A DNA stretch of 64,000 nt. Source: an alpha proteobacterium AAP38 (lineage in GTDB: Bacteria > Pseudomonadota > Alphaproteobacteria > Azospirillales > Azospirillaceae). The notes beneath the pieces are model-generated. The model saw only the letters and a list, made by a program, of their open reading frames with translations, had not been told where the DNA came from and searched no databases. Numbering within the stretch: the first letter of the stretch is position 1; every line of letters starts with the position of its first letter. The DNA lies in the NCBI GenBank assembly GCA_001296005.1, contig LJHR01000006.1, positions 1-64,000 on the forward strand, read 5' to 3'. This document shows, in pieces, positions 6,926 to 16,649 of this stretch. Both the position numbers and the translations under genes were made by a program.

Positions 6926-8212
6926 ATGCACGACCCCGCCCCCCTGAACGACATCACCGCCCCCGTTGCCGCCGAAAGCGATGATGCGGCCCTGCGCCGC
7001 GATCTGTCGCGCCACCGCTGGATGGCGGGGTCCTGTCTGGCCCTGGCCGCCGGTGGCTGGGCCGTCAGCCATGCCCCTTTCATGCCGCCCGGCATCGCGC
7101 CTGCCCTGCGGGCCGTAGCCGAGGCGGGGATGATTGGCGGGTTGGCCGACTGGTTCGCGGTGACGGCCCTGTTCCGCCATCCGCTGGGTCTGCCCATCCC
7201 GCATACGGCCCTGGTGCCGCGCAACCGCGACCGCATCGCCGATGGCATCGCCGCCTATATCGACCGGGAATTCCTGGAACCCGCCATGCTGGTGGAACAG
7301 GTGCGGCGCATGGACCCGGCGGCCAAGCTGGCCAATCTGCTGGCGGATGAAGAGGATCGGGGGCGGCTGGTCGATCTGGTGGCCGGCATGCTGCCGGGGC
7401 TTCTGTCGCGGCAGGGCGATGCCCCGTTGGCCAATGCCCTGGGCCACGCGCTGGCCGCCGGCCTGTCACAGGCCGACCTGCGCCCGGCCCTGGCCGGCGC
7501 CCTGCGCCATTTCGTGAACAGCCCGTCACTGGAACCGCTGCTGCGGGAGATCGCGGACCGGCTGATCCATCTGATGCATGGGCAGCGTGGCTGGGTGGAG
7601 TCGGCGGTGGCCGGCAAGTCCCGCTGGTGGATGCCGTCTTCGGTCGACAAATCCCTGGCCGACACGATCAATGAGGCGATCCTGGGCCATCTCTGGGATC
7701 TGCGTTCCCCCCACGCCCCGGCGGGGCAGGAATTGCGCGACTGGCTGAAGTCCCTGCCGGATGAGGTGGAGGCCGGCAGCGAGCTGGCCCAGCGTCTGCT
7801 GGAGGCGCTGCGTCAGTTCACAGGTCCGGAGGTGGCGGGCCCCTTGCTGCATGACCTGTTGTCGGGTCTGCGCGACGCGGCGCTTGCCGATCTTGACCGG
7901 CCCGATGGCCATATCCGTTCGGCCCTGCATGGTGTGGCGGCGTCGTTGGCCGATGCCATGCGGGAGGCACCGGTGCGCGACCGCCTGAACCAGGCGGTGG
8001 AGCAGGCCTTCACGTCCGCCCTGCCCCGCTGGCGCGAGGCGATTCGCGATTTCGTGGCCCGGACCCTGAAGGCGCAGGATGTGAAGGAGTTCACGCAGCG
8101 CCTGGAACTGCGGGTCGGCCGCGACCTGCAATATATCCGCATCAACGGCACTCTGCTGGGTGCCGCGATCGGCGGGCTGCTATATGCCTTGAACCAATGG
8201 CTAGGCGGGTAA
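6926..8212 (+). CDS. DUF445 family protein (YjiN-like)
   Basis: A 428-residue protein with an N-terminal membrane segment (about residues 30-50) followed by the family hallmark GGLADWFAVTALFRHPLGLPIPHTALVP. Long amphipathic helical stretches follow, and a second hydrophobic segment sits at the very C-terminus (LLGAAIGGLLYALNQWL). This anchored-at-both-ends layout is usual for DUF445/YjiN; the function is unknown. AAGGA lies before the ATG. It converges with the glycosyltransferase gene, ending 9 bp apart. Confidence 0.9.
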   Translation: MHDPAPLNDITAPVAAESDDAALRRDLSRHRWMAGSCLALAAGGWAVSHAPFMPPGIAPALRAVAEAGMIGGLADWFAVTALFRHPLGLPIPHTALVPRNRDRIADGIAAYIDREFLEPAMLVEQVRRMDPAAKLANLLADEEDRGRLVDLVAGMLPGLLSRQGDAPLANALGHALAAGLSQADLRPALAGALRHFVNSPSLEPLLREIADRLIHLMHGQRGWVESAVAGKSRWWMPSSVDKSLADTINEAILGHLWDLRSPHAPAGQELRDWLKSLPDEVEAGSELAQRLLEALRQFTGPEVAGPLLHDLLSGLRDAALADLDRPDGHIRSALHGVAASLADAMREAPVRDRLNQAVEQAFTSALPRWREAIRDFVARTLKAQDVKEFTQRLELRVGRDLQYIRINGTLLGAAIGGLLYALNQWLGG

Positions 8213-8221
8213 CGGCGGCGG

Positions 8222-9097
8222 TTACGGTTCGAACAGCAGCCGGCCGGCGATATATTCTTCCTTCATGGCCCCCCACGCCGCCAGATGGATGACACAAACC
8301 TCACGCACCGGCTTGGCCGATACTGACAGGACCACTCCCGTCGTAAAGTCCCGGACAATGCCCCCCATATTGCAGTGATAATTATACAGCGGGTCCAGTA
8401 CCGTGACCATCCCGGTACGGCAAATCACACCGTTGAACGCCGTCTGCTCGGTAAAATGCATAAATCCGGGATTGCAGATATCCACCCTTGGTGCAATTTC
8501 CAGGATGTCCTGGAACCAGTTTTCCCAGAATGGGGAAGCACCTGAAAGAGCAAAGACACCGGAACTGAAGAAGGACCGCCCCGCCATTGCCCGTGCAAAC
8601 CGCACCTCATAGGTGCCATAGAGCCAGTTTTCCTGAACATTCCTTGTGATCGTCATGTCGTGCAGCACACTTGGATAGTAATGAGAGACCATCGGAGAGG
8701 CGACAGCCATATCCGGTCCAAACATCTGTGCCTGTTTGACCGCCGCAACCAGAGTATCGTTCTGAACCCAGGTGTCACAATCCATGTAGATATAATTGGC
8801 ATAGCCAGGGATGATTTTAGGAAACAGCGGCCGGATGAACTGTCCGAATGTATAGGCATGGCGGCTGACAATATCGGCGAGCACCGTAGGAAACACGTCC
8901 AAACCCAGCGGGACATAGCGCACACCGTACCGGGCCAGTTCGTCCTGGTGTTCAGGGGACAGGCCGGGGGACACACAGAACCGATCTTGTGCCGCCATGG
9001 TGGGCGCACTCTTGGCGATGGAGGCCAGGAGATTGCGGCAATGGAAGAAAAAATTGTCGTCGCAGGCGATGACAATGGCGAACTCTCTTTCCGACAC
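8222..9097 (-). CDS. Glycosyltransferase, GT8-like
   Basis: About 291 residues. The GT-A fold signature is visible: FAIVIACDDNFFFHCRNLL at the N-terminus, then YIYMDCDTW, whose DxD binds the metal and nucleotide sugar, and a C-terminal VIHLAAWG segment as in GT8 enzymes. The GTG at 9097 is chosen because GGAG lies seven bases upstream; further codons up to 9136 lack any ribosome site. It probably adds a hexose to a surface polysaccharide or lipid, but no partner genes are near. Codon use and base composition look less G+C-rich than the neighbours, suggesting recent acquisition. Confidence 0.8.
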   Translation of the reverse strand: MSEREFAIVIACDDNFFFHCRNLLASIAKSAPTMAAQDRFCVSPGLSPEHQDELARYGVRYVPLGLDVFPTVLADIVSRHAYTFGQFIRPLFPKIIPGYANYIYMDCDTWVQNDTLVAAVKQAQMFGPDMAVASPMVSHYYPSVLHDMTITRNVQENWLYGTYEVRFARAMAGRSFFSSGVFALSGASPFWENWFQDILEIAPRVDICNPGFMHFTEQTAFNGVICRTGMVTVLDPLYNYHCNMGGIVRDFTTGVVLSVSAKPVREVCVIHLAAWGAMKEEYIAGRLLFEP

Positions 9098-9209
9098 CTG
9101 CAATCTCCATATCATCACAAATGAGAATCCGCGCACCGGATGCCGACCCAGCGCGCGGATATCCTCAAACTACGTGATTACGAGAAAGACTGGCAAGCAT
9201 ATGCAATTC

Positions 9210-9908
9210 TCAGGGCGTCGCAAACGCCGACAGGGTCACCCGCGCCTCAAGCACCATCTGATCCTGCACGCCGGGCAGGGCGTCGGCCATCTGGGGTGCG
9301 GCCGCCATCACCATCTTCTCCCGATAGGCACTGGCCGGCATGGCCATACGCTGTTCAGTGAAACTGATATCGCCGGCCCGGTAATTGCGGCCTGGGAAGG
9401 CGGCGTTCAGGCGCTTCAGCTCGGCATTGACCTTGGCGTAGATCTTGTCACGCAGGGCCGACCGGGTTTCCTCCGTCTCCGCCAGGGTCGGGTCGAAGGC
9501 GACGCCACCCACCCGCACCTGCAGGCCGGGCTTGCTGGCCTTCTTGGCCCGGTCGCCCAGCGCCGACAGCTGGCCTTCCGGCAGACGGGCCTGCAACTGC
9601 GCCTGCCAGCGTTCCAGACCGGCGCTGTCGCTCTGCGGGTTCATGGCGACGATGCGCCATTCGGCCTTGTCCGCGATACCGGCCACCGCCTTCAGCACAT
9701 CCGACCGGACAGTGCCGCCATTGCCGTTGCCCGCGATATCGACGACCAGGGTGACCAGGGCCGTTTCCGTCTTCACCCAATCTTCCACCGAGACGTTGAA
9801 GGAAACGGTATCGATCACGGGCTGCACGGGCAGGGTCTGGGCCGACACAACCGGAACGGCGGTGAACAGCAGGCTGGCAAGGGCAAGGGGGACCAGCGAC
9901 CGGCGCAT
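9210..9908 (-). CDS. Exported protein of unknown function
   Basis: A 232-residue protein starting MRRSLVPLALASLLFTA with a signal peptide cleaved near VSAQ. GTGGAGAAATGA precedes the ATG. The mature protein alternates beta strands (VSFNVSVEDWVKTETALVTL) and helices and ends VLEARVTLSAFA, which recalls a compact periplasmic alpha/beta domain, distantly like SIMPL-type proteins. I cannot assign a family. It is flanked by unrelated genes on the same strand with sizeable gaps, so probably monocistronic. Confidence 0.72.
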   Translation of the reverse strand: MRRSLVPLALASLLFTAVPVVSAQTLPVQPVIDTVSFNVSVEDWVKTETALVTLVVDIAGNGNGGTVRSDVLKAVAGIADKAEWRIVAMNPQSDSAGLERWQAQLQARLPEGQLSALGDRAKKASKPGLQVRVGGVAFDPTLAETEETRSALRDKIYAKVNAELKRLNAAFPGRNYRAGDISFTEQRMAMPASAYREKMVMAAAPQMADALPGVQDQMVLEARVTLSAFATP

Positions 9909-10006
9909 TTCATTTCTCCACAACACGGCTATCCAGGGACGACATCGCCCAGCCCGCATCCTAGCCCATGGGTTGCGGCCAAATTGCGTCGGGATTGCGG
10001 AAAGGA

Positions 10007-10675
10007 TCAGAAATCCAGATCGGCGTAATGTTTGGGTGGCGGCAGGCCCGGCTGATGGTCGGTCAGCAGCGGGCGGAAGCTGGGCCGGCTTTTCACGCGG
10101 GCATAGAAATTCCGCGCCTCGGGATGATCATCCCAGGGCACATCGCCCAGATAATCGATGGAGGAAAGCTGTGCCGCCGCCGCGATATCGGCCCAGCTGA
10201 ACTGGTCGCCGGCCAGCCAGGTGCGCCGCTCGCACAGCCAGCCGATATAGTCGAGATGGTAATGGATATTGGCGAGGCCGGCGCGGATCGACTGTGTGTG
10301 CGGCGTACCCTGGCCGGAAAAACGCTTGAACAGCTTCTCGCCCACCAGCAGGTCCGTCACCTCGGCCCGGAATTTCACATCGAACCAGCCGACCAGCCGC
10401 CGCACCTCTGCCCGCAGCGCCACCTCGCGGCCCAGCAGGCTGCTCTCGGGATAGGCATCTTCCAGATATTCGCAGATGGCGGTCTGGTCGGCGATGACGC
10501 TGCCATCTTCCTCCACCAGAACCGGCACTTCGCCGGCGGGGTTCAACAGCATGAATTCCTCACGCCGCTCCCAGGGCTTTTCCAGCTCCAGCGCGAAATC
10601 CAGGCGTTTTTCGGCCAGCGCCACCCGCACCTTGCGTGAAAAGGGGGAGAGGGGATGGTGAAAAAGCGTCCGCAT
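10007..10675 (-). CDS. Glutathione S-transferase family protein, possibly FzlA
   Basis: A 222-residue GST fold: N-terminal thioredoxin-like domain (MRTLFHHPLSPFSRKVRVAL, with NPAGEVPVLVEEDG carrying the cis-Pro and ADQTAICEYLE the glutathione-site segment) and an all-helical C-terminal domain. Alphaproteobacteria carry a conserved GST homologue, FzlA, that binds FtsZ rather than glutathione. The conserved opening and single-copy setting make that plausible, but I cannot prove it. The ATG at 10675 is chosen because the fold begins there; the upstream open codons are not GST-like. Confidence 0.8.
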   Translation of the reverse strand: MRTLFHHPLSPFSRKVRVALAEKRLDFALELEKPWERREEFMLLNPAGEVPVLVEEDGSVIADQTAICEYLEDAYPESSLLGREVALRAEVRRLVGWFDVKFRAEVTDLLVGEKLFKRFSGQGTPHTQSIRAGLANIHYHLDYIGWLCERRTWLAGDQFSWADIAAAAQLSSIDYLGDVPWDDHPEARNFYARVKSRPSFRPLLTDHQPGLPPPKHYADLDF

Positions 10676-10909
10676 ATTGATCCCGATCCGCCGTCCGATC
10701 ACCGGCTGAGTTCAAGCTGTGCCACAGAGAATACCTGTCTGACAAGGGTTGGGCACCGTAACCTTATGGCCAGGGTCTTGTGATCACGGGGAAAATTGCG
10801 GCTGAACCCCGGTTCTGCCCCCAAATTGGCCCCCCGTATCGGGGTGGGGTGGACAGGCCCCCCTGCCCGATGCGATATCCGGTGCCGGTTCAGAGCGGGG
10901 GGATGGAAC

Positions 10910-11368
10910 ATGGACGGTGGCGTGACGGTGCGGGCGATCCAGGCGGATGACCGGGTGCAATGGCGGGGCCTGTGGGATGCCTACTGCACCTTCTACCGTG
11001 CCGATGTGCCAGCCGATGTCACCAATGCCCTGTGGGCCCGCATCCTGGACCCGTCCAGCACCGTGAACGGTCTGGTGGCCGTGGATGATGCGAGCGGACA
11101 GTTGCTGGGCCTGTGCCATTACGTCCTGCACCCGCATACATGGTCGGCCAAGCTGGTCTGTTACCTGGAGGACCTGTTCACGGCAGAGGCCGCGCGCGGC
11201 AAGGGTGTGGGCCGCGCCCTGATTACCCGGTTGACGGCGATGGGGCGTGAGGCCGGCTGGGGCCGCGTCTATTGGAATACCGAGGAAGACAATGCCCGCG
11301 CCCGCCACCTGTATGACAAGGTGACGGGCGGGGCCGATGGCTATGTGCGTTATATGATCAAGCTGTGA
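10910..11368 (+). CDS. GNAT family N-acetyltransferase
   Basis: A 152-residue protein. The acetyl-CoA binding motif A is RGKGVGRALI, preceded by the YLEDLFTAEAARG strand and followed by the WGRVYWNTEEDNARARHLYDKV helix typical of GNAT motif B. Start at 10910, after GGGGGG. It is a clear paralogue of the gene at 46468: both share DP.S..GL, GLCHYVLH/GFCHLVLH, RVYW.T, LYD.V.GG.D and the C-terminal Y..K. The substrate is unknown. Confidence 0.88.
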   Translation: MDGGVTVRAIQADDRVQWRGLWDAYCTFYRADVPADVTNALWARILDPSSTVNGLVAVDDASGQLLGLCHYVLHPHTWSAKLVCYLEDLFTAEAARGKGVGRALITRLTAMGREAGWGRVYWNTEEDNARARHLYDKVTGGADGYVRYMIKL

Positions 11369-11378
11369 GCGTAAGGCT

Positions 11379-12515
11379 TCACACAAACAGCACCAGCACA
11401 CCCGTATAGCCATAAAGCTGCGCGTTGGAGATTTCACCGCCCGCGAAAAAGCCGGTCAGCGGAAAGTCGCCCAGATGGCGGTGGATCAATTCCCGCTCAA
11501 CTCCTTCCCGCCCGAACAGCCGGCCCCCGCGCGCCACACAGGTGATGTAGATGCCGGCGCGCGGCACCTGCCCTACCGGCAGCCGTCGCTTCAGCCCTTC
11601 CAGCATGCGGACCGTGTCCGCCTCGGCGGCGGCCGCGTCGCGGCGGCAGAACTGGATCGGCTGCCCATCCGTCACATTCTCCCCGATGGCGATCCAGCCG
11701 CGTTCCAGGTCGATGGCTGTCAGATCACGGACCAGCCGGTCGCCGCGGTCATCGCCGGGAATGGGCAGGCCCGCCATGATCAGCCCCGAAATCCGGCGCA
11801 GATCAGCCGACAGTTCCGGCCCGATATCGGCCTTCAGCGCAGAAAGCGCCGGGGCACCGTCAATCTCCATCACCACATGCGCATCCGCCCTGGTGATGGT
11901 GCGCACCGGACCGATGGGGGTGCAGCCCTGGGTCAGGCCGGTGGCGACGGCGATATCGGCATCGAACATCACGCCCGCCAGGCCCGGCCCCGTTTCATGC
12001 CCGCACAGCACCGCCTGTTCCCCGCGCGAAGCCGTGAGGCCGCCCACAATGAACCCACCCGTCCGCCCCGCCACATCCAGCAGCAGCGACGGCAGCCGCG
12101 CATGGCGCGGATCGCCATGCATCAGCAGCAGCAGCGGCGCGTGATCACGCAGCCAGGGCTGGACCGCATCCACGGCCCCCGCGCCATCCGTCATCGGCCC
12201 CAGCAGTTGCACTGCCCCGTCGGGCAGCCGCCCGATCAGGACGGACAGGGCCGGGCGGTCATAATATTCGCCCCCCTGGCCCAGCACGCCGATGCCCACC
12301 GTGCCGACCCAGTCGCGCACGCCCGTCACCCCACGCAGCAGGGTGGCGATGCTGCCGATCTGGTCGGCCAGATGATCGGTGACATAGAGCACGCCGAAAT
12401 TGGCACCGGGCACCAGGGTCAGGTGATCCAAACAGTCCTTGGCGGCACTGGACCAGTCGGCCCCGGTGCCGGCCGCGCTGGCGAACAGGGGCGCGTCGTC
12501 GAGCATCTCCTCCAT
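11379..12515 (-). CDS. FIST domain protein (FIST_N + FIST_C)
   Basis: A 378-residue protein with the full FIST layout. The N-terminal domain (about 15-200) includes the GVTGVRDWVGTVGIGVLGQG segment. The C-terminal domain (about 225-365) ends in the hallmark GFFAGGEISNAQLYGYTGVLVLF. FIST proteins are thought to be cytoplasmic sensors of small ligands such as amino acids, often near signalling genes. The stop of tesA and the start of this gene share a base (TGATG), so it is translationally coupled to tesA. A GTG one codon earlier is an alternative start. Confidence 0.88.
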   Translation of the reverse strand: MEEMLDDAPLFASAAGTGADWSSAAKDCLDHLTLVPGANFGVLYVTDHLADQIGSIATLLRGVTGVRDWVGTVGIGVLGQGGEYYDRPALSVLIGRLPDGAVQLLGPMTDGAGAVDAVQPWLRDHAPLLLLMHGDPRHARLPSLLLDVAGRTGGFIVGGLTASRGEQAVLCGHETGPGLAGVMFDADIAVATGLTQGCTPIGPVRTITRADAHVVMEIDGAPALSALKADIGPELSADLRRISGLIMAGLPIPGDDRGDRLVRDLTAIDLERGWIAIGENVTDGQPIQFCRRDAAAAEADTVRMLEGLKRRLPVGQVPRAGIYITCVARGGRLFGREGVERELIHRHLGDFPLTGFFAGGEISNAQLYGYTGVLVLFV

Positions 12516-13219
12516 CACTTCGCCCCGGCCTTGATCTTGTCCAGCGTGGCGGTAACGGTGGGCAGGATATTCTTGACGATGACGGCCACCCCTTCCGTGG
12601 TCGGGTGCATCCCGTCTTCCTGGTTCAGCTTCGGGTCCATCGCCACCCCTTCCAGGAAGAACGGGTACAGCGTCACACCATGCTTCTTGGCAAGGTCAGG
12701 ATAGATGGCGTCGAACACCTTGCCATATTCACTGCCCAGGTTGCGGGGCGCCATCATGCCGGCCAGGATGACGGGCACGTTCTTTTCCGCCAGCTTGGTT
12801 AGGATCTTGTCCAGGTTCTCGCGGGTACGGGCCGGGTCGATGCCGCGCAACCCGTCATTGGCCCCCAGTTCCACGATCATCAGGCCCGGCTTGTCAGCCA
12901 GAATCCAGTCCAGCCGCGACAGGCCACCCGATGTCGTCTCCCCCGACACACCGGTATTGGGGACGGAAACGGCATAGCCCTTGGCCTTCAGCGCCGTTTC
13001 CAACTGGCTGGTGAACGCCGCCTCACGCGGCAATTTATAGCCGGCGGACAGGCTGTCCCCCAGGACGATGATCTTTAATGGCGCCGGTGTGACCTGCGCC
13101 ATCGCGCCCGACGGTGCCAATAGGCATGAAAGCAGCAGGATCAGTAGCCCGAGTCGGTTGAAAGCGGCCCCCACGGGGCCATATCGGTTCGGTTCACCCT
13201 TGCTGCGAAGGTTTGTCAT
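12515..13219 (-). CDS. tesA: TesA: arylesterase / acyl-CoA thioesterase I (SGNH hydrolase)
   Basis: A periplasmic lipase-like enzyme of about 234 residues. After a signal peptide (RLGLLILLLSCLLAPSGAMA) come the SGNH blocks: GDSLSAGY with the nucleophile Ser, the Gly block, ELGANDGLRG with the Asn, and DGMHPTTEG with the Asp/His pair. The start is uncertain. ATG at 13219 overlaps the divergent ABC gene start; GTG at 13174 would give a tidier signal peptide; neither has a clear ribosome site. The tesA / ybbA-ybbP divergent arrangement is the same as in E. coli. Confidence 0.9.
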   Translation of the reverse strand: MTNLRSKGEPNRYGPVGAAFNRLGLLILLLSCLLAPSGAMAQVTPAPLKIIVLGDSLSAGYKLPREAAFTSQLETALKAKGYAVSVPNTGVSGETTSGGLSRLDWILADKPGLMIVELGANDGLRGIDPARTRENLDKILTKLAEKNVPVILAGMMAPRNLGSEYGKVFDAIYPDLAKKHGVTLYPFFLEGVAMDPKLNQEDGMHPTTEGVAVIVKNILPTVTATLDKIKAGAK

Positions 13220-13949
13220 GGCGATGCCCATAGTTCCGGCCGACCCCGTCGTCCTGTTGCGCGATATCCACCTTAAGCTGGAGAGTGAGGCGGGCAGCGT
13301 CAACATCCTGAAAGGCATCAATCTGCATGTCGGCCGCGGAGAAAAGGTCGGCGTGGTCGGGCCCAGCGGGTCCGGCAAGTCCTCCATGATGATGATCCTG
13401 GGTGGTTTGCAGCCACCCACCTCAGGCTCGGTCAAGGTGAAGGGCCATGAACTGACCCGCATGAACGAGGATGAACTGGCGCGGTTCCGCCGGGATGAGG
13501 TGGGGATCGTGTTCCAGTCCTTCCACCTGATCCCCACCATGACGGCGCTGGAAAATGTCGCCATCCCGCTGGAATTTGCCGGTGCCCCCGACGCCTTTGA
13601 CCGCGCCCGCAAGGGGTTGGAAGCGGTCGGCCTGGGTCACCGCCTGACCCATTATCCCGGACAGTTGTCGGGCGGTGAACAGCAGCGCGTGGCGCTGGCC
13701 CGTGCCTTCGCGCCCGAACCCTCGCTGCTGCTGGCCGATGAGCCGACAGGCAATCTGGATGGCGATACCGGCAAGCGCATCATCGAACTGATGTTCACCA
13801 TGGCCGACCGGGTGGGCACCACCATCGTGATGATCACCCATGATCCGGGTCTGGCGCGGCAATGCGACCGCGTGATCCGACTAGTCGATGGTCTGATCGT
13901 GGATGACAGCGCCGGCGATGCCCGGCCCCTGGCGGCGGCGGGGCGTTGA
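13218..13949 (+). CDS. ybbA: ABC transporter ATP-binding protein, YbbA/LolD type
   Basis: A 243-residue ATPase. Walker A is GPSGSGKSS, the Q-loop region VGIVFQSFHL, the signature [14 protein letters not shown], Walker B LLLADEPTGNLD and the switch His is in MITHDPG. The sequence is of the LolD/MacB/YbbA class that powers FtsX-type permeases rather than substrate pores. GAAGG precedes the ATG by six bases. The permease follows one base after its stop, so the two form one exporter. The start codon overlaps the putative tesA ATG head to head. Confidence 0.92.
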   Translation: MAMPIVPADPVVLLRDIHLKLESEAGSVNILKGINLHVGRGEKVGVVGPSGSGKSSMMMILGGLQPPTSGSVKVKGHELTRMNEDELARFRRDEVGIVFQSFHLIPTMTALENVAIPLEFAGAPDAFDRARKGLEAVGLGHRLTHYPGQLSGGEQQRVALARAFAPEPSLLLADEPTGNLDGDTGKRIIELMFTMADRVGTTIVMITHDPGLARQCDRVIRLVDGLIVDDSAGDARPLAAAGR

Positions 13950-13950
13950 G

Positions 13951-16557
13951 ATGACGGCCACCACCCTGTCCACCAACAGCACCCAGACAGCACCACAAGC
14001 GGGCGGCTTCCTGTCGGAATGGAAACTGGCCTTTACCATCGCACGGCGTGAACTGCGCGGCGGCCTGTCAGGCTTCCGCATCTTCATCGCCTGTCTGGCC
14101 ATCGGCGTCGGCGCCATCGCGACGGTGCAATCGATCTCCAGCGGCATCGAGGATGCGATGCGCAGTGATGGCCGCGCCATCCTGGGCGGCGATGTTTCCG
14201 CCCGCATCCTGTATCAGCAGGCGACGCCCGAACAGATGGCGTTCCTGGCGGCGCGGGGCGAGGTGATGACCGCCGCCGAAATGCGCGCCATGGCCCGCGA
14301 CCCCAATGATGGCGGCAATACCGCGCTGGTGGAGCTGAAATCGGTCAGTGCCAATTACCCGCTCTATGGCAGTTTCGACATCCAGGGGCCGGACGGGCTG
14401 CCGCAGACCGTCGATATCCAATCCCTGCTGGCCGAACGCGAGGGGCGTTACGGTGCGGTCGTTGAGGATACGCTGGCCACCCGCCTGAACCTGAAGGTGG
14501 GATCACCGGTCAGCATCGGCGGACAGGTGGTGGAGGTGCGCGGCCTGATTGCGCGCGAGCCGGACAAGGCCGGGTCGGGCAGCTTCTCCCTTGGCCCCCG
14601 CCTGATGCTGTCGGAAGCGGCGCTCGCCAAGACAGAGCTGATCCAGCCGGGCAGCCTGATCACCTGGTCCTATCAGGTGAAGCTGCGGGACGGCATCACG
14701 CCCAAGGAATTCCGCGAACAGGCCAAGACGGAAATGGAGGGGGCACCCTGGCGCCTGCGTGACTACCTGAATGCGGCCCCACAGCTGTCGCGCTTCATCG
14801 ACCGCATGACCCTGTTCCTGACCCTGGTGGGGTTGACGGCCCTGCTGGTCGGCGGGGTGGGCGTGGGCAATGCCGTGCGCGCCTATATGGATGCCAAGTC
14901 GAACACCATCGCCATGCTGAAATGCGTGGGCGCGTCGGGTTCGCTGATCTTCAAGACCTATCTGATCCAGATCCTGGCCCTGGCATCGGTCGGCATCGCC
15001 ATCGGTCTGGCGGTCGGCACCGCCGGCCCCCTGGCCGCAGGGCAAGCGCTGGCGGAGGTGCTGCCCATCACGGCCCGTATCGGTGTCTATCCCGAGGCGC
15101 TGGCCGTGGCCGCCGGCTTCGGCTTCCTGACCGCGTTGGCCTTCTCGCTGTGGCCGCTGGGCCATGCGCGGGAGGTGCCGGCCATCGCCCTGTTCCGCGA
15201 ACTGGTGCAGAAGGCCAAGGGCCGTCCCCGCGCCTCGTACCTGCTGGGCATTGCCGCATCGGGCCTGGGCCTGGGTGCCCTGGCGGTGGCGACGGCGCAG
15301 GAAAAGGGCTTTGCCATTTCCTTCGTCATCGGGGCCGTGGTCGTGCTGGGCCTGTTCTGGCTGGCCGGGATCGGCGTGACCAAGGCGGCAAAGGCCGTGG
15401 GCCGGCCCCGCCTGCCCGTCCTGCGTCTGGCCTTCGCCAATATCCACCGGCCCGGTAGCCCGACCAGTGCGGTAGTGTTGTCACTAGGTCTTGGCCTGAC
15501 GGTGCTGGTTGCCATCGCTCTGATTGAGGCGAATTTCCAGAAGGAGGTTTCCGACCGCCTGCCCACCAACGCGCCGGCCTTCTTCTTCGTCGATATCCAA
15601 CCTGATCAGGTTGAGGAATTCCGTCAGACCGTGCTGGCCGTGCCGGGGACCGAGGATCTGGCGCTCACCCCCAACCTGCGCGCCCGCATCGTGGCCATCG
15701 ATGGGGTGGAGGCGGAAAAGGCCCTGAAGACCAAGGAATATTCCTGGGTCCTGAACGGCGACCGCGGCATCACCTGGCAGGCAAAGGCGCCCGCCAACGA
15801 TAAGGTACTGGCCGGCGAATGGTGGCCCGCCGATTACCAGGGTCCGCCCAAGCTGGCCGTTTCCAAGGAGATCGCCGAAAGCTTCGGCATCGGTCCCGGT
15901 GCCACCATGACCATCAATGTCCTGGGCCGCGATATCGAGGGTGAGGTGGCGGTGGTACGTGAACTGGACTGGGACACGATCACCATCAACTTCACCCTGG
16001 TCTTCTCCCCCGGCGTTCTGGAATCCGCGCCCCAGACCTATCTGGCGACGGTGCGTGCGCCGGTGGAGGCGGAACCGGCGGTGCAACGTAATGTCGCCGT
16101 GAAGTTCAGCAATATCAGCGCAGTGCGCGTGAAGGACGCGCTGGAGACGGTGTCGGAGATCCTGGTCAATGTCGGCTTGGCCGTGCGCCTGACAGCGGCG
16201 GTCACCCTGCTGGCCGGCACCCTGGTCCTGGCCGGTGCGGTTGCCGCCGGGCACCGCCGCCGTGTCTATGATGCGGTTGTGCTGAAGGTGCTGGGGGCGA
16301 CACGGGCGACCGTCCTGCGCGCCTTCCTGCTGGAATACGGCCTTCTGGGCCTGATCACGGCGGGTATTGCCGGCATTCTGGGCACCATCGTCGCCTGGAT
16401 CGTGGTCAGCAAAGTGATGGACTTCCCGTTTGTCTTCATGCCCTGGGCGGTAATCAGCACGGCCTTGATTTGTACCGCCATCACCCTGACCTTGGGCTTC
16501 ATTGGCACCTGGCGCGCTTTGGGTCAGCCCGCCGCACCTGTCCTTAGGATTGATTGA
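13951..16557 (+). CDS. ybbP: ABC permease of the YbbP/FtsX class, large form
   Basis: 868 residues. An N-terminal membrane segment (about 40-60) is followed by a large periplasmic domain, then a group of three segments (about 285-410), two further segments (about 435-490), a second periplasmic region, and a final FtsX triplet (about 750-850). This duplicated FtsX layout matches YbbP. E. coli YbbAP with TesA has been proposed to extract hydrophobic compounds from the membrane; substrate here is unknown. It starts one base after the ybbA stop. Confidence 0.9.
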   Translation: MTATTLSTNSTQTAPQAGGFLSEWKLAFTIARRELRGGLSGFRIFIACLAIGVGAIATVQSISSGIEDAMRSDGRAILGGDVSARILYQQATPEQMAFLAARGEVMTAAEMRAMARDPNDGGNTALVELKSVSANYPLYGSFDIQGPDGLPQTVDIQSLLAEREGRYGAVVEDTLATRLNLKVGSPVSIGGQVVEVRGLIAREPDKAGSGSFSLGPRLMLSEAALAKTELIQPGSLITWSYQVKLRDGITPKEFREQAKTEMEGAPWRLRDYLNAAPQLSRFIDRMTLFLTLVGLTALLVGGVGVGNAVRAYMDAKSNTIAMLKCVGASGSLIFKTYLIQILALASVGIAIGLAVGTAGPLAAGQALAEVLPITARIGVYPEALAVAAGFGFLTALAFSLWPLGHAREVPAIALFRELVQKAKGRPRASYLLGIAASGLGLGALAVATAQEKGFAISFVIGAVVVLGLFWLAGIGVTKAAKAVGRPRLPVLRLAFANIHRPGSPTSAVVLSLGLGLTVLVAIALIEANFQKEVSDRLPTNAPAFFFVDIQPDQVEEFRQTVLAVPGTEDLALTPNLRARIVAIDGVEAEKALKTKEYSWVLNGDRGITWQAKAPANDKVLAGEWWPADYQGPPKLAVSKEIAESFGIGPGATMTINVLGRDIEGEVAVVRELDWDTITINFTLVFSPGVLESAPQTYLATVRAPVEAEPAVQRNVAVKFSNISAVRVKDALETVSEILVNVGLAVRLTAAVTLLAGTLVLAGAVAAGHRRRVYDAVVLKVLGATRATVLRAFLLEYGLLGLITAGIAGILGTIVAWIVVSKVMDFPFVFMPWAVISTALICTAITLTLGFIGTWRALGQPAAPVLRID

Positions 16558-16649
16558 CGACAACTGCGCCTGTCTGTTGTAGATATATAAGGAAAGGCTT
16601 CCCACGCGTGATAGGCGTGGGAGGCCGCTTGGCACCGGATGGGACAGCG

